The notes: a model not told the origin generated them from the letters alone. Counted from the stretch's first letter, positions 23,385 to 32,245 are shown. The stretch is DNA of 64,000 bases from Arthrobacter sp. zg-Y919 (GCF_030142045.1 NZ_CP126242.1:2914001-2978000), one strand, 5' to 3'. A program made the numbers and translations.

Positions 23385-24278
23385 TTACTTGACCGCCCCC
23401 ATGGACAGTCCGCGGACGAGTTGCTTCTGCGCCACCCAGCCGGCGATCACCACCGGCAGCGAGGCCAGTACGGACGCCGCTGAGAGCTGCGCCAGGAACA
23501 GGCCTTCGCTGGTCATCTGCGCGACGAGGAAAACCGGCACCGTGGCCGATTGCCCGGCCGTGAGGATCAGGGCGAAGAAAAACTCGTTCCAGGCAAAAAT
23601 TACGCAGATCAGAGCAGTCGCGGCCAGCCCGGGTGCCACCATGGGCATCAGGACCCGCCAGAGGGTCTTCATCAATCCGGCTCCGTCCATCTGCGCCGCC
23701 TCCAGCACCTCGCCGGGCACCTCCAGGAAAAACGAGCGCATCATCCACACCGCGATGGGCAGGTTCATGGAGGTGTACAACACCACCAGGGTCCACACGT
23801 TGTCCAGGACCTTCAGCTGCCCGGCAATCACGTAGATCGGCATGATCACCGCGACCACGGGCAGCATGCGGGTGGAGATAAAGAAGAACAGCACATCGGA
23901 GGTTTTCTTCACCGGGCGGATGCTCAGGGCATAGGACGCCGGAACGGCCAGGAGGATCACGAGGATGGTGGAGACGCCCGTGGCAATCGCGGAGTTGGCG
24001 AAGTAGCTTCCGGCACCGCTGTCCAGCACCGCCCGGTATTGATCCAGCGTGGGGGCGAAAAAGAACACCGGCGGATCGGATGCCGCAGCGGATTCCTGCT
24101 TGAAGGACGTGAGCACCATCCAGAGCACCGGCGAGAAGAAAACCAGTGCGAGCACCCAGGTGACTGTGGTGAGGAGAGGACCGGCGTTGAACCGGCGGGC
24201 AGGTTTCCGGACCGGGTCTGCGCCGGCGCGGGTCTCCTTCCCAGCGGGAGGAGTAGGTGCAGCGGTTTGGGTAGCCAC
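23385..24278 (-). CDS. Sugar/polyol ABC transporter permease (MalG type)
   Basis: 297 residues, GTG start with AGGAA upstream. Six membrane helices are likely, with the EAA loop EAAQMDGAGLMKTLWRVLMPM that contacts the ATPase. The N-terminal 20 residues are hydrophilic. It pairs with the MalF-type permease 4 bases upstream in the same operon. The ending LVRGLSMGAVK is typical of this permease group. Confidence 0.9.
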   Translation of the reverse strand: MATQTAAPTPPAGKETRAGADPVRKPARRFNAGPLLTTVTWVLALVFFSPVLWMVLTSFKQESAAASDPPVFFFAPTLDQYRAVLDSGAGSYFANSAIATGVSTILVILLAVPASYALSIRPVKKTSDVLFFFISTRMLPVVAVIMPIYVIAGQLKVLDNVWTLVVLYTSMNLPIAVWMMRSFFLEVPGEVLEAAQMDGAGLMKTLWRVLMPMVAPGLAATALICVIFAWNEFFFALILTAGQSATVPVFLVAQMTSEGLFLAQLSAASVLASLPVVIAGWVAQKQLVRGLSMGAVK

Positions 24279-24282
24279 GTCG

Positions 24283-25227
24283 TTATTCCTTTACGTCGAA
24301 GCTCTTGAAGATCAGGCGAAGGGCCAGGGTGGCCACAATGATGGTCGCGATGACGACCACTACGCCCATGGCGGCGGCCTGGCCGATATCGAAGCCCAGG
24401 AAAGCCCGCTGGTAGATGTAGAACGGCAGGTTCGCGCTGGCCGTCCCAGGTCCGCCGGCGGTCATGAGGTAAATCTGGTCGAAGGTGTTGACCACGTAGA
24501 TCGCGCCGAGCAGGATGCCGAGTTCGATGTAACGGCGCAGCTGCGGAAGCGTGACCGAGATGAAGGTCCGCCACCAGCCGGCGCCGTCCACCTGGGCCGC
24601 CTCCAGCACGTCCTTGGACTGGGCCTGCAGTCCGGACAGGACCAGCAGCATCATGAACGGGGTCCACTGCCACACCAGGGCCATCACGATGGAGACGATG
24701 GGATGCTGCGACGTCCAGTCCACCGGGGGGATCCCCACCAGGCCGATGACCCAGTTAAGCAGGCCATAGCTGGGATTCAGGATGGAAATGGACCACAGCA
24801 GGGAGCTGGCCACCGGCATGATCAGGAATGGTGTGATCAGCAGGGTCCGCACCACTCCCCGCCCCGCGAAGCTTCGGTCCAGCAAGAGGGCGAAGATGAT
24901 CCCCAGCAGCATCGCAATGAACACACAGGCCACGGTGAAGAGGACACTGTTCAGCGCCGCCCCGCGGAACGTGGAGTCGGAGAAGATGTCGATGTAGTTC
25001 TCCAGCCCCACAAACTGGTTTCCCTCCGTCCGCAGCAGGTTCCAGTTCTGCAGGGAGTACCAGATAGTGAAGAGGAAGGGCACCTGCGTCACGATCAGGG
25101 TGAAAATGAGGGCCGGCAGCAGCGGCAGGCGCCGCCGCCATCCCTCAGCGGAGGACATTCCCCCGCCCTCCCTTTCCGTCGCGGCCTTCCTGGCGCGGAC
25201 CTGTTGCCGCTCAACCAAGGTGGACAT
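24283..25227 (-). CDS. Sugar/polyol ABC transporter permease (MalF type)
   Basis: 314 residues with about six membrane helices and the EAA loop EAAQVDGAGWWRTFISVTLP. The start ATG at 25227 overlaps the binding-protein stop by one base. With the MalG-type partner it forms the channel of a carbohydrate uptake ABC importer. Family pattern agrees with sorbitol/mannitol (Smo-type) importers, judged mainly from the binding protein. Confidence 0.9.
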   Translation of the reverse strand: MSTLVERQQVRARKAATEREGGGMSSAEGWRRRLPLLPALIFTLIVTQVPFLFTIWYSLQNWNLLRTEGNQFVGLENYIDIFSDSTFRGAALNSVLFTVACVFIAMLLGIIFALLLDRSFAGRGVVRTLLITPFLIMPVASSLLWSISILNPSYGLLNWVIGLVGIPPVDWTSQHPIVSIVMALVWQWTPFMMLLVLSGLQAQSKDVLEAAQVDGAGWWRTFISVTLPQLRRYIELGILLGAIYVVNTFDQIYLMTAGGPGTASANLPFYIYQRAFLGFDIGQAAAMGVVVVIATIIVATLALRLIFKSFDVKE

Positions 25228-26609
25228 TAACCCGCTCCGTCCTGGTAGCTTTCCGCCACCGTTTCGGCGTAGCCCTGGGATTGCTCCAGCGCTTCTTGGA
25301 CTGTCTGCTGTCCGGCGATGGCCGCCGAAATCTGCTGCGCCACGCGCGTGCCCAGGTCCTGGAACTCCGGGATACCCACAAATTGGAGTCCGGTGTAGGG
25401 CACACCGCGGACCATGCTGCTTTCCTGGGACGCCCCGGCCATGGCTTCCAGAGTGGGCTCGGCATAGGCCTCGGCCACCTCGGCGTAGTCAGGGATCTCA
25501 TATGTGGAGAGCCGGCTGCCCGGCGGCACCCGTTCCCAGCCGATCTCTTCGCCGACCAGTTGGATGTATTCCTTGTTGGTCATCCACGAGACGAAGTCCC
25601 AGGCGGCGTCCTTGGAGTCGCTGGTGGAGGGGATGGCCAGGGACCAGCTGTAGAGCCAGCCGGAGGACTCCGTCTCCTTGACCGGGGCCGGCGCATACCC
25701 GCTTTTGCCGACTACGAGGGACGATGCCGGGTCCTCAATGGCGGAAACCATGGCCGTGGCGTCGTACCACATGGCCGTGTTGCCCTGGCTGTAGAGGGTC
25801 AGGCAGTCCCCGTATCCGCTGGTGGCGGCACCGGCCTGCCCGTAGCTCTGCACCAGGTCCACATAATCGGTGACGGCTTCTTCGACTACCGGCTCGTCCA
25901 GGCGGGCGTTCCAGTCCTCATCGAACCAGCGGCCGCCGTAGGTATTGATCATGGTGCCCAGCGGTGCCATGACCTCACCCCAGCCTGCCAGGCCCCGCAG
26001 GCAGACTCCGGACATGTTGTTTTCCGGATCGTTGAGCGCTTCGGCGAAGCCGCGGATGTCCTCCCAGGTGGGGGCTTCCGGCATAGTCAGGCCGGCTTGA
26101 TCAAACAGGTCCTGACGGTAGACAAGGAAGGAGGATTCGCCGTAGAACGGAACGGAGTAGAGATCCCCCTCGTAACTCAATGCGTCCCGGATAGTAGGAA
26201 CGAAATCGTCGGGGTCGTACCCTTCGGTCGAATCGGCGTAATCCTGCAGATTAGTGATCCATCCGTTTTCCGCCCACATCGGCGTTTCGTAATTGGAGAT
26301 CATCACGACGTCGAATTCCCCGCCCTGCGTGGCAACAGAGGCAGTGATCTTCGCCCGTGCCTCGTTTTCGGGGAGGGAAACAAAGCTGACGTCAATATCC
26401 GGATACTGTGCCTTGAATTCATCCTGAAGCGAGATTGCATCCTGCATCTGCGGATTGGAGACAATGGCTACGACAATCTCGTCCCTGCCCTCCGCCTCGG
26501 ACCCGCTGCAGCCGGTCAGCGCCAAGGCGGCGGCTGCGGCCGACGCCAGCCCCGTTCGAAGCCGGGAATGACGGTTGCAGTGATTCCCCCTGCTGTGTCG
26601 AAATCTCAT
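25227..26609 (-). CDS. Sugar/polyol-binding lipoprotein of ABC importer (SmoE-like)
   Basis: 460 residues from the ATG at 26609, chosen because AAAGGTGA lies just upstream. A lipoprotein signal peptide ends in LALTGC, so the mature protein is anchored to the outer face of the membrane. The body (FYGESSFLVYRQDLFDQAGL, GVCLRGLAGWGEVMAPLGTM, NTAMWYDATAMVSA) looks like sorbitol/mannitol-binding proteins of the SmoE group rather than maltose-binding ones. That assignment is from memory of the family, so the ligand is inferred. It is the first gene of the operon; no ATPase gene follows. Confidence 0.85.
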   Translation of the reverse strand: MRFRHSRGNHCNRHSRLRTGLASAAAAALALTGCSGSEAEGRDEIVVAIVSNPQMQDAISLQDEFKAQYPDIDVSFVSLPENEARAKITASVATQGGEFDVVMISNYETPMWAENGWITNLQDYADSTEGYDPDDFVPTIRDALSYEGDLYSVPFYGESSFLVYRQDLFDQAGLTMPEAPTWEDIRGFAEALNDPENNMSGVCLRGLAGWGEVMAPLGTMINTYGGRWFDEDWNARLDEPVVEEAVTDYVDLVQSYGQAGAATSGYGDCLTLYSQGNTAMWYDATAMVSAIEDPASSLVVGKSGYAPAPVKETESSGWLYSWSLAIPSTSDSKDAAWDFVSWMTNKEYIQLVGEEIGWERVPPGSRLSTYEIPDYAEVAEAYAEPTLEAMAGASQESSMVRGVPYTGLQFVGIPEFQDLGTRVAQQISAAIAGQQTVQEALEQSQGYAETVAESYQDGAG

Positions 26610-26658
26610 CTGGTCACCTTTGCTCATTTGAGACAGCGGTTTCGTTCACGTGCGCGGA

Positions 26659-26687
26659 ACACTACGTTCATCCATTCCAGTGGACAA
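26659..26687 (-). promoter_or_regulatory. Possible promoter of the ABC operon
   Basis: On the minus strand, TTGTCC (26682-26687) and TAGTGT (26659-26664) are separated by 17 bases, a fair sigma-70-type match, about 50 bases before the binding-protein start. Confidence 0.4.
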
Positions 26688-26791
26688 GGGCTGTCCCCGG
26701 GTACTGGATCAATTGGCGTAAAAGCACTCCTCGGGCAGGGTGGGAGGCGAATGCTCCGGAATAGGGAAATGCCAATGCCCGCGCTGCGGAC

Positions 26792-26807
26792 CTGCAATCA
26801 TTTGCAG
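26792..26807. promoter_or_regulatory. 16-base palindrome near the ABC operon
   Basis: CTGCAATCATTTGCAG has perfect 6-bp arms around a 4-base centre. It lies upstream of the putative ABC promoter and 2 bases past the AlaX stop, so it could be an operator for the importer or a weak terminator hairpin for alaX. Confidence 0.35.
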
Positions 26808-26808
26808 A

Positions 26809-27696
26809 TTAAGCCTCCGCGGCGCGGGTGCAAATGGTATCCATGACCACTTCCGCGGCTGCCTCGCCGGGTTCGCAGCTCAACCGCACTTCAATTTCCG
26901 AAACCGAGGCCAGCGAGGTCAGATGGGTGCCGCCGCAGGGAATACTGACCGGGCCGCCCGGCAGGTCGCAGACCCAGCGGCGCATACCGGTGAGGAGGTC
27001 CGATTCGCGTTCGATGCGGACCTCCGCGTCGGATGCCACCCACTCAGCCAACGTTGCATTCACGCCTTTTTCCACGGCTGCCAGATCCGTCAGCAGCGCA
27101 TCCGGCAGGAAGCCCTTGCGCCGCAGAGACTTCCCCAACCGGTACACGTCCCGGGATCCGCCGGGCAGAATCGTTGTTGCCTCAACCGCCAGGGCGTCGA
27201 AGTTCGGGTTCCCCGCTGCGTCTGCCTGCACCTCTTTTTTCCAGGCCCCGGCCAGCTGCCGGTTCAGGGCCAACGACGCCAGGTGGCAGGCAGTGTGCCC
27301 GGCCGAAAGCCCGGCGCGGTATTCGCCGTCCACCCGAAGCCCTACACGATCTCCTTGGGTAATGCCGGTGTCCCCCGGCACCACATGAACCACCACGAAG
27401 ACCCAGCCCTCGGTGCCCTTCCGGACCGGGATGTCCCGGCCCAGGAACAGGATGGACCCGTCCGTGGCGCCCACGACGCAGTCAAGCAGGGGCACCTCGG
27501 TGCCGGCCGGCGTCGTCAGGGTTGCCCGGTCCGGCCCCTGGTCGGGCCAGGCCGCATCGACAGGGTGTACGGGGGTGGAATCCAGCAGGACGGCCAGCCG
27601 TCCGTCGGGCCGGGTTTCGATATGGAGAACGGTTCCGGTTCCGGTGAGGACTCCGGCTGGATAAGTGACGGCGGTATCAGTTTTCGGCAGGCTCAC
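26809..27696 (-). CDS. AlaX-type alanyl-tRNA editing / metal-dependent hydrolase
   Basis: About 295 residues from GTG at 27696; in-frame ATG-like starts reach 27759. The zinc ligands of the AlaRS editing domain are clear: HTACHLASLALN (two His) and CGGTHLTSL (Cys and His). The N-terminal part is the beta-barrel seen in AlaX-2/AlaX-3. It hydrolyses Ser- or Gly-mischarged tRNA(Ala) in trans, protecting translation fidelity. It is divergent from the initiator tRNA gene, a fitting neighbour though probably chance. Confidence 0.85.
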   Translation of the reverse strand: MSLPKTDTAVTYPAGVLTGTGTVLHIETRPDGRLAVLLDSTPVHPVDAAWPDQGPDRATLTTPAGTEVPLLDCVVGATDGSILFLGRDIPVRKGTEGWVFVVVHVVPGDTGITQGDRVGLRVDGEYRAGLSAGHTACHLASLALNRQLAGAWKKEVQADAAGNPNFDALAVEATTILPGGSRDVYRLGKSLRRKGFLPDALLTDLAAVEKGVNATLAEWVASDAEVRIERESDLLTGMRRWVCDLPGGPVSIPCGGTHLTSLASVSEIEVRLSCEPGEAAAEVVMDTICTRAAEA

Positions 27697-27748
27697 CCGG
27701 CCCAGCGTACCGAAGCCCGCAGTCTGCAGTGTGAGCGGGGCCACTGGA

Positions 27749-27778
27749 TTACGCCGCACGCCCGATCTGCGGTAAAGT
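27749..27778 (+). promoter_or_regulatory. Possible promoter of the initiator tRNA
   Basis: TTACGC (27749-27754) and TAAAGT (27773-27778), 18 bases apart, end 11 bases before the mature 5' end of the tRNA. Confidence 0.35.
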
Positions 27779-27789
27779 CGTAACCACGC

Positions 27790-27866
27790 CGCGGGGTGGA
27801 GCAGTTCGGTAGCTCGCTGGGCTCATAACCCAGAGGTCGCAAGTTCAAATCTTGCCCCCGCAACCA
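27790..27866 (+). tRNA. Initiator tRNA-fMet (CAU)
   Basis: 77 nucleotides with an encoded CCA end. Acceptor CGCGGGG pairs with CCCCGC except for the C1-A72 mismatch, the hallmark of bacterial initiator tRNA that blocks EF-Tu use and allows formylation. Anticodon CAU sits in CTCATAA on a stem with three successive G-C pairs (GGG/CCC), needed for P-site entry. The T arm is GGTCGCAAGTTCAAATCTTG-like and intact. Confidence 0.95.
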
Positions 27867-27870
27867 AGTA

Positions 27871-27910
27871 AAAGATCCCGATCCGGAAAACCGGATCGGG
27901 ATCTTTTTTT
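27871..27910 (+). terminator. Strong rho-independent terminator after tRNA-fMet
   Basis: A 16-bp perfect stem (27871-27886 with 27891-27906) around AAAA, ending in a run of seven T. It starts 4 bases after the tRNA CCA, so the tRNA is a single-gene transcript. Confidence 0.92.
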
Positions 27911-27942
27911 GCTGCCCGGGCAGGTATGCCAGACTGGCGGGC

Positions 27943-28584
27943 ATGAGCGCCCTACGGCCCCTTCCCACGGTTCTTTCCGGCCGGTATGTCCGGCTCGAGC
28001 CGCTGACCCCCGGACTGCTGCCGGACCTGCACCGGGCCATCGCGGTGCCCGAGGTCTTCGCCGGCGGATACGGCGGCGGTCCGGCCGGGCTGCACCCTGA
28101 TCTTGAGGGCTTCACGGCGTGGGCGCAGGCCTACTACCGATGGGATGAGCTGCCGTTCGCGGTGCGCCTGCTGAACGGGAACGGTGCCGGCCCTGTAGTG
28201 GGAACCAGCAGCCTGGCCGATCTGGACCTGCCCGGGGAAGCGGCCCAGCTGGGCTGGACCGCGTACGCTCCCGCCGTTTGGGGCTCAGCAGTGAATGCAG
28301 AAACAAAGCTGCTCCTGCTTGGCTACGCCTTCGCGGCCGGCTTTGGAAGGATCACCCTCCAGGCGGACTCCCGAAACGACCGTTCCCGCGCGGCGATCAG
28401 TGGAATCGGTGCGGTATTCGAGGGGATCCGCCGCCGGGACAAGCTCCGCGCAGACGGCAGTTGGCGGGACACTGCGGTGTACTCAATCCTGTCCCGGGAA
28501 TGGCCCGCCGTCCGGGCCGGACTGGAACGGCGGCTGGACCGGTTGGCAGCGGGTCGGCATGGTGTACCGCCCCTGCGGGAGTAG
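27943..28584 (+). CDS. GNAT acetyltransferase, RimJ/RimL type
   Basis: 213 residues. The opening SGRYVRLEPLTPGLLPDLHR and the later ITLQADSRNDRSRAAISGIG with GAVFEG are the pattern of RimJ/RimL-like N-acetyltransferases, which acetylate protein N-termini or small amines. The target cannot be told. It is followed after 57 bases by lactate monooxygenase on the same strand, perhaps one transcript. Confidence 0.85.
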   Translation: MSALRPLPTVLSGRYVRLEPLTPGLLPDLHRAIAVPEVFAGGYGGGPAGLHPDLEGFTAWAQAYYRWDELPFAVRLLNGNGAGPVVGTSSLADLDLPGEAAQLGWTAYAPAVWGSAVNAETKLLLLGYAFAAGFGRITLQADSRNDRSRAAISGIGAVFEGIRRRDKLRADGSWRDTAVYSILSREWPAVRAGLERRLDRLAAGRHGVPPLRE

Positions 28585-28641
28585 CATCCGGGACACAGCA
28601 GAAACCCGGCAAAGCGGCCGGAAAGAGAAGGTGGAGCCTCA

Positions 28642-29799
28642 ATGAGCACGAACTACGGCGATTATCAGCTGGGCATTTATCTGAACGGTGCCGGCGGCGT
28701 CCAACCCGAACTGCCTATGGACTTCGCTTCCATGGAGGCACTGGCGGAGAGCCGGATGGACCCGCGGATCCTCGGCTACGTGGCCGGAGGTGCCGGAAAC
28801 GAGCACACCCAACGCGCCAACGTAGTCGCCTTTGAGCGGCTCGGCATTATGCCGCGCATGCTGGTGGGTGCGGCACAGCGCAGCATGGGCATCGATTTGC
28901 TGGGCCACCAGCTGCCTTCGCCGCTGTTCTTCGCGCCGGTGGGGGTATTGGGCGCCGTGGCCGACGACGGCGACCTGGCCACCGCCGCCTCCTCCGCGGA
29001 ACTGGGCATTCCCATGGTGGCCTCCACCCTTTCCGCTGCACCGCTGGAACAGGTGCGGACCGCAGCAGGCGAAACGCCGGGCTTCTTCCAGCTCTACCCG
29101 CCGGCGGACCGGGAACTGGCGGAGTCCCTGGTGCACCGCGCCGAAGCCGCAGGTTACTCCGGCATCGTCATCACCCTGGACACCTGGGTAAACGGCTGGC
29201 GCCCCCGGGACCTCAGTGCCGCCTATCTGCCGATGCTGTCCGGTCAGTGCCTGGCTAACTACCTTTCCGATGACCGGTTCCGCAAGCTCCTGGCCGAGCA
29301 GGGGTCCACCGACCCCGCCGCCGTCGTGATGCTCTGGGCCTCCCTGTTCGGCAACCCCACCATGACCTGGGAGGACCTGGCCTGGTTCCGTTCCCTGACG
29401 TCCCTGCCGATTGTGCTCAAGGGCATCTGTTCTCCGGAGGACACGCGGCGGGCGCTCGACGGCGGCATGGACGGGATTTACTGCTCGAACCACGGCGGGC
29501 GGCAGGCCAACGGAGGAATCCCCGCGATTGATTGCCTGCCCGGCGTGGTGGAAGCCGCCAACGGCGCACCGGTGCTCTTTGACTCCGGCGTGCGGTCGGG
29601 TGTGGACGCCCTGCGCGCGCTGGCACTGGGCGCGACGGCGGTGGGCATCGGCCGGCCCTATGTATACGGACTGGCCGTGGGCGGGCAGGCGGGGATCACC
29701 CACGTGATGCGCAGCCTGCTGGCGGAGGCTGACCTGACCATGGCCGTTAACGGATATCCGGACCTGGAGTCGCTCCGGGGCAGCCTGCACCGGCTCTAG
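28642..29799 (+). CDS. Lactate 2-monooxygenase (FMN-dependent alpha-hydroxy-acid oxidase family)
   Basis: 385 residues. The FMN barrel enzyme signature SNHGGRQANGG holds the catalytic His and Arg; YVAGGAGNEHTQRANV, FFAPVGVLG and VLFDSGVRSG are also conserved. Order and wording follow the mycobacterial L-lactate 2-monooxygenase closely, including ITLDTWVNGWRPRDL, rather than ordinary lactate dehydrogenase or glycolate oxidase. That enzyme turns lactate and O2 into acetate, CO2 and water without releasing pyruvate. Substrate is inferred. The convergent TetR gene may control it. Confidence 0.85.
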   Translation: MSTNYGDYQLGIYLNGAGGVQPELPMDFASMEALAESRMDPRILGYVAGGAGNEHTQRANVVAFERLGIMPRMLVGAAQRSMGIDLLGHQLPSPLFFAPVGVLGAVADDGDLATAASSAELGIPMVASTLSAAPLEQVRTAAGETPGFFQLYPPADRELAESLVHRAEAAGYSGIVITLDTWVNGWRPRDLSAAYLPMLSGQCLANYLSDDRFRKLLAEQGSTDPAAVVMLWASLFGNPTMTWEDLAWFRSLTSLPIVLKGICSPEDTRRALDGGMDGIYCSNHGGRQANGGIPAIDCLPGVVEAANGAPVLFDSGVRSGVDALRALALGATAVGIGRPYVYGLAVGGQAGITHVMRSLLAEADLTMAVNGYPDLESLRGSLHRL

Positions 29800-29841
29800 C
29801 TCCGCCCGCGACAGCGCAGGGCAGACAGGGCTGCCCCGAGG

Positions 29842-30468
29842 TCAGGCCTCCGGGAAGCCGTCCCGCGGCCACCACGCAGGCAACAGGTAGCGCAGCGACG
29901 CCAGCCGCGCCTCGACGTCGTCATAGTCGCTGACCACCCACTGTTCGAACCAGGAGGCGTAGGCACCGCCGAGGAAGGCGGCTGTCGCATCCAGATCCGG
30001 GACGGGGTGCACTTCGTGCGCCCGCCAGACGTGCAGGGCCAGGAGGATGCGCACGGTCAACTGGTCGGCCAGGATCCCCAGGAAGGTCTCGGTGTGGAAC
30101 AGCGCCCGGTACACCCGCTGCTCGGCCTTGGTGTGCTGCAGGATCTGCCGGATGGACTCGACATACAGGTCCCCGATCTCCGCGATCGTTCTTCCCGTTC
30201 CGCGCTGGTCCAGTTCCACCGTGCCCAGACGGTCCACAACCCCGGCATACACGGATCCGGCAAAGTCGAAAATGTTGCGGTGGTGTCCGTAGAAGGTGGT
30301 GCGGTGAACTCCGGCCTGGCGGCAGAGTGCGGCCACGCTGATCTCCGCCAGCTCGTGGTCCCGCAGCAGCTCCCACAGGCCGGCCTCGAGCGCTTCCCGG
30401 GTGCGGGCCGTCCGCGGTTCGGCCGATGGTGCGCGCCGTGGCGGCTTGGGAAGGTGCAGTCCGGGCAT
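29842..30468 (-). CDS. TetR-family transcriptional regulator
   Basis: 208 residues. The HTH at about residues 20-70 includes LRDHELAEISVAALCRQAGV and HRTTFYGHHRNIFDF, the TetR recognition helix. The C-terminal half looks like the TetR_C AcrR-type domain. It converges on the lactate monooxygenase gene and its target is unknown. Confidence 0.85.
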   Translation of the reverse strand: MPGLHLPKPPRRAPSAEPRTARTREALEAGLWELLRDHELAEISVAALCRQAGVHRTTFYGHHRNIFDFAGSVYAGVVDRLGTVELDQRGTGRTIAEIGDLYVESIRQILQHTKAEQRVYRALFHTETFLGILADQLTVRILLALHVWRAHEVHPVPDLDATAAFLGGAYASWFEQWVVSDYDDVEARLASLRYLLPAWWPRDGFPEA

Positions 30469-30489
30469 GGGTCTTATCTTCTCAGATAC

Positions 30490-30523
30490 ACGGAAGGGCC
30501 CCGCCGAAGCGAAGCCCTTCCGT
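30490..30523. terminator. Possible terminator hairpin upstream of tetR
   Basis: ACGGAAGGGC pairs perfectly with GCCCTTCCGT around 14 bases. It is just upstream of the tetR start and about 180 bases past the DUF1295 stop on the same strand. Role uncertain. Confidence 0.4.
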
Positions 30524-30699
30524 GCCGCGGCGCTGGGGGACGCCGCAAGCTTTTAGTTGGTGCCTAGTGGTTGGCCAGGCCCGCGGTCTCGCCGCCGGCT
30601 TCAGGTTACTTACTATCCTGCCCTATTCAACACCTGTAGAAGAACCTTCCATTCCCGAAACCCGCCGAATGTGACGGAGGAGACAGGACGGCGGTGGCC

Positions 30700-31515
30700 T
30701 CACCCGGCGTGCTGCGGACGCAGCCGCGGGGGAAGCGGGATGATCCGGGACGTCCGCCTGCGGTAGTCCGCGTAGTCGGGGTAGCGGGTGAGGGAAATGC
30801 TCTCGGTGAAGACGGTGGAGCCGGCGAAGAGCAGCGTCACCAGGATGGGCCCGGCCAGGGTCCAGTGCAGCACGGCGCCCGTCGCGGCAACGGCAAAACC
30901 GTAGAAGAGCCACCACTGGGCCTGTTCGAAGAAGAAGTTCGGATGGCGCGAGTAGCGGAACAACCCAGTCTGCAGGAAGCCGGTGGCCGGGCTCCGCCCC
31001 GCGGTGCGCAGGGTCTTTTTCCACTGCTGGAAGTTCCACTGCTGCTGGTCTGCCAGCGTCTCCCCCGCCAGCGCAAGCACAAACAAGGTGGCCAGCAGCC
31101 AGTCCCAGCCCGTAAGCGGGCCGGGGTGCCGGTAAACCGTCAGGACCGGAAGCGTCATCACCCAGATGACGATGTTCTGGTAGATGCTGATGAACAGCAG
31201 GTTGAAGACCTGGAACTGCCACGGCTTCAGGCGTCGACGCAGGATGCCCCAGCGGTAGTCCTCGCCGCCGGGTGCGTACCCGCCCTTGCGGGCAAAGTTA
31301 AAGGTCAGCCGGGCACCCCACAACGTCACCAGCACCGCCATCAGCGTTACCCGCGGGTCGCCGTCGGACGCTGCGGCGAAAACCCACAGGTAGGCCAACG
31401 GAACTACGGACCAGATGCGGTCCGTCCAGGAGTACTCCCGCGTGAGCAATGACAGCAGCCAGGTGCCGGCGCAGGTGCCGGCAAAGATCTCCAAGCAGAC
31501 GCGGACCGGGTCCAT
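30700..31515 (-). CDS. DUF1295 membrane protein (steroid 5-alpha-reductase-like fold)
   Basis: 271 residues with about six or seven hydrophobic helices. The C-terminal block TGLFRYSRHPNFFFEQAQWW and SLTRYPDYADYRRRTSRIIP is the signature shared with isoprenylcysteine methyltransferases and 5-alpha-reductases, where the RHPN-type motif binds cofactor. Family members in bacteria are mostly uncharacterised NADPH-linked membrane enzymes. No partner in context. Confidence 0.82.
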   Translation of the reverse strand: MDPVRVCLEIFAGTCAGTWLLSLLTREYSWTDRIWSVVPLAYLWVFAAASDGDPRVTLMAVLVTLWGARLTFNFARKGGYAPGGEDYRWGILRRRLKPWQFQVFNLLFISIYQNIVIWVMTLPVLTVYRHPGPLTGWDWLLATLFVLALAGETLADQQQWNFQQWKKTLRTAGRSPATGFLQTGLFRYSRHPNFFFEQAQWWLFYGFAVAATGAVLHWTLAGPILVTLLFAGSTVFTESISLTRYPDYADYRRRTSRIIPLPPRLRPQHAG

Positions 31516-31555
31516 GCTTGGAGGATACGGGCGCGTTCCTTCCTACGGGAACCCT

Positions 31556-32245
31556 TCAGCCCAGCAGCCGGTGTTCGTAGGCGAAGGCCACCATGGCTAT
31601 CCGGGTGGCCAGCCCCAGCCGATCCTGGATCCTGCGGATGTGGGTCTTGACCGTGGCCTCTGAAAGGAACACGCTGCCTGCGATCTCCGCGTTGCTCAGG
31701 CCCTTGGCCACCAGGAGAAACACGTCCTTTTCCCGTGCGGTCAGCTCGGCAATGGCCGCAGTATCCGGTTCCGGTGGATCGGCGCTGCGGGTCAGGTGCG
31801 CAAAGAGATCGTGGGCCGAGCCGGGGGCCACCACGGAATAGCCGGCATAGACGGTCCGGATGGCGGAAAGCAGGAACTCGGGTTCGGCGCTCTTGAGCAG
31901 GTAGCCGCTGGCTCCGGCACGGATGGCTTCCACCACCGCCTGGTCCCGGTTGAAGGTGGTCAGGGCTATCACCTTGGGGCGCTCCCGGCCGGCTTCGTCC
32001 GCTGCCGCCATGATCCGGCGGGTGGCCGTGATGCCGTCCACCACGGGCATGCGCAGGTCCATCAGCATCACGTCCGGGGACGCGGCGTCCGCCAGCTCCA
32101 CGGCCTCCAGTCCATTGCCTGCGCTGCCGCAGTAAGCCAGGTCCTGCTGCGAACGGATGAGCATCTGGATACCGGTCCGGAACAGCGGCTGGTCATCCAC
32201 CAGGGCCACGGTGATCGGTGCGGCGTCGGCCGCCGGGTCACTCAT
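31556..32245 (-). CDS. NarL/LuxR-type response regulator
   Basis: 229 residues from ATG at 32245. Receiver domain with DDQPLFRTGIQ, phospho-acceptor Asp in DVMLMDLRMPVVDG, Thr in ALTTFNRD and Lys in YLLKSAEPE; C-terminal LuxR HTH (LTAREKDVFLLVAKGLSNAE, LSEATVKTHIRRIQDRLGL). Its start overlaps the stop of the upstream histidine kinase by 8 bases, so the two form a coupled two-component system. Target genes are not evident. Confidence 0.93.
   Translation of the reverse strand: MSDPAADAAPITVALVDDQPLFRTGIQMLIRSQQDLAYCGSAGNGLEAVELADAASPDVMLMDLRMPVVDGITATRRIMAAADEAGRERPKVIALTTFNRDQAVVEAIRAGASGYLLKSAEPEFLLSAIRTVYAGYSVVAPGSAHDLFAHLTRSADPPEPDTAAIAELTAREKDVFLLVAKGLSNAEIAGSVFLSEATVKTHIRRIQDRLGLATRIAMVAFAYEHRLLG

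Noticed and set aside
26628..26808. Riboswitch or second gene in front of the ABC operon
   Set aside because: Only a promoter-like pair and a small palindrome are visible; no conserved riboswitch pattern was recognised.
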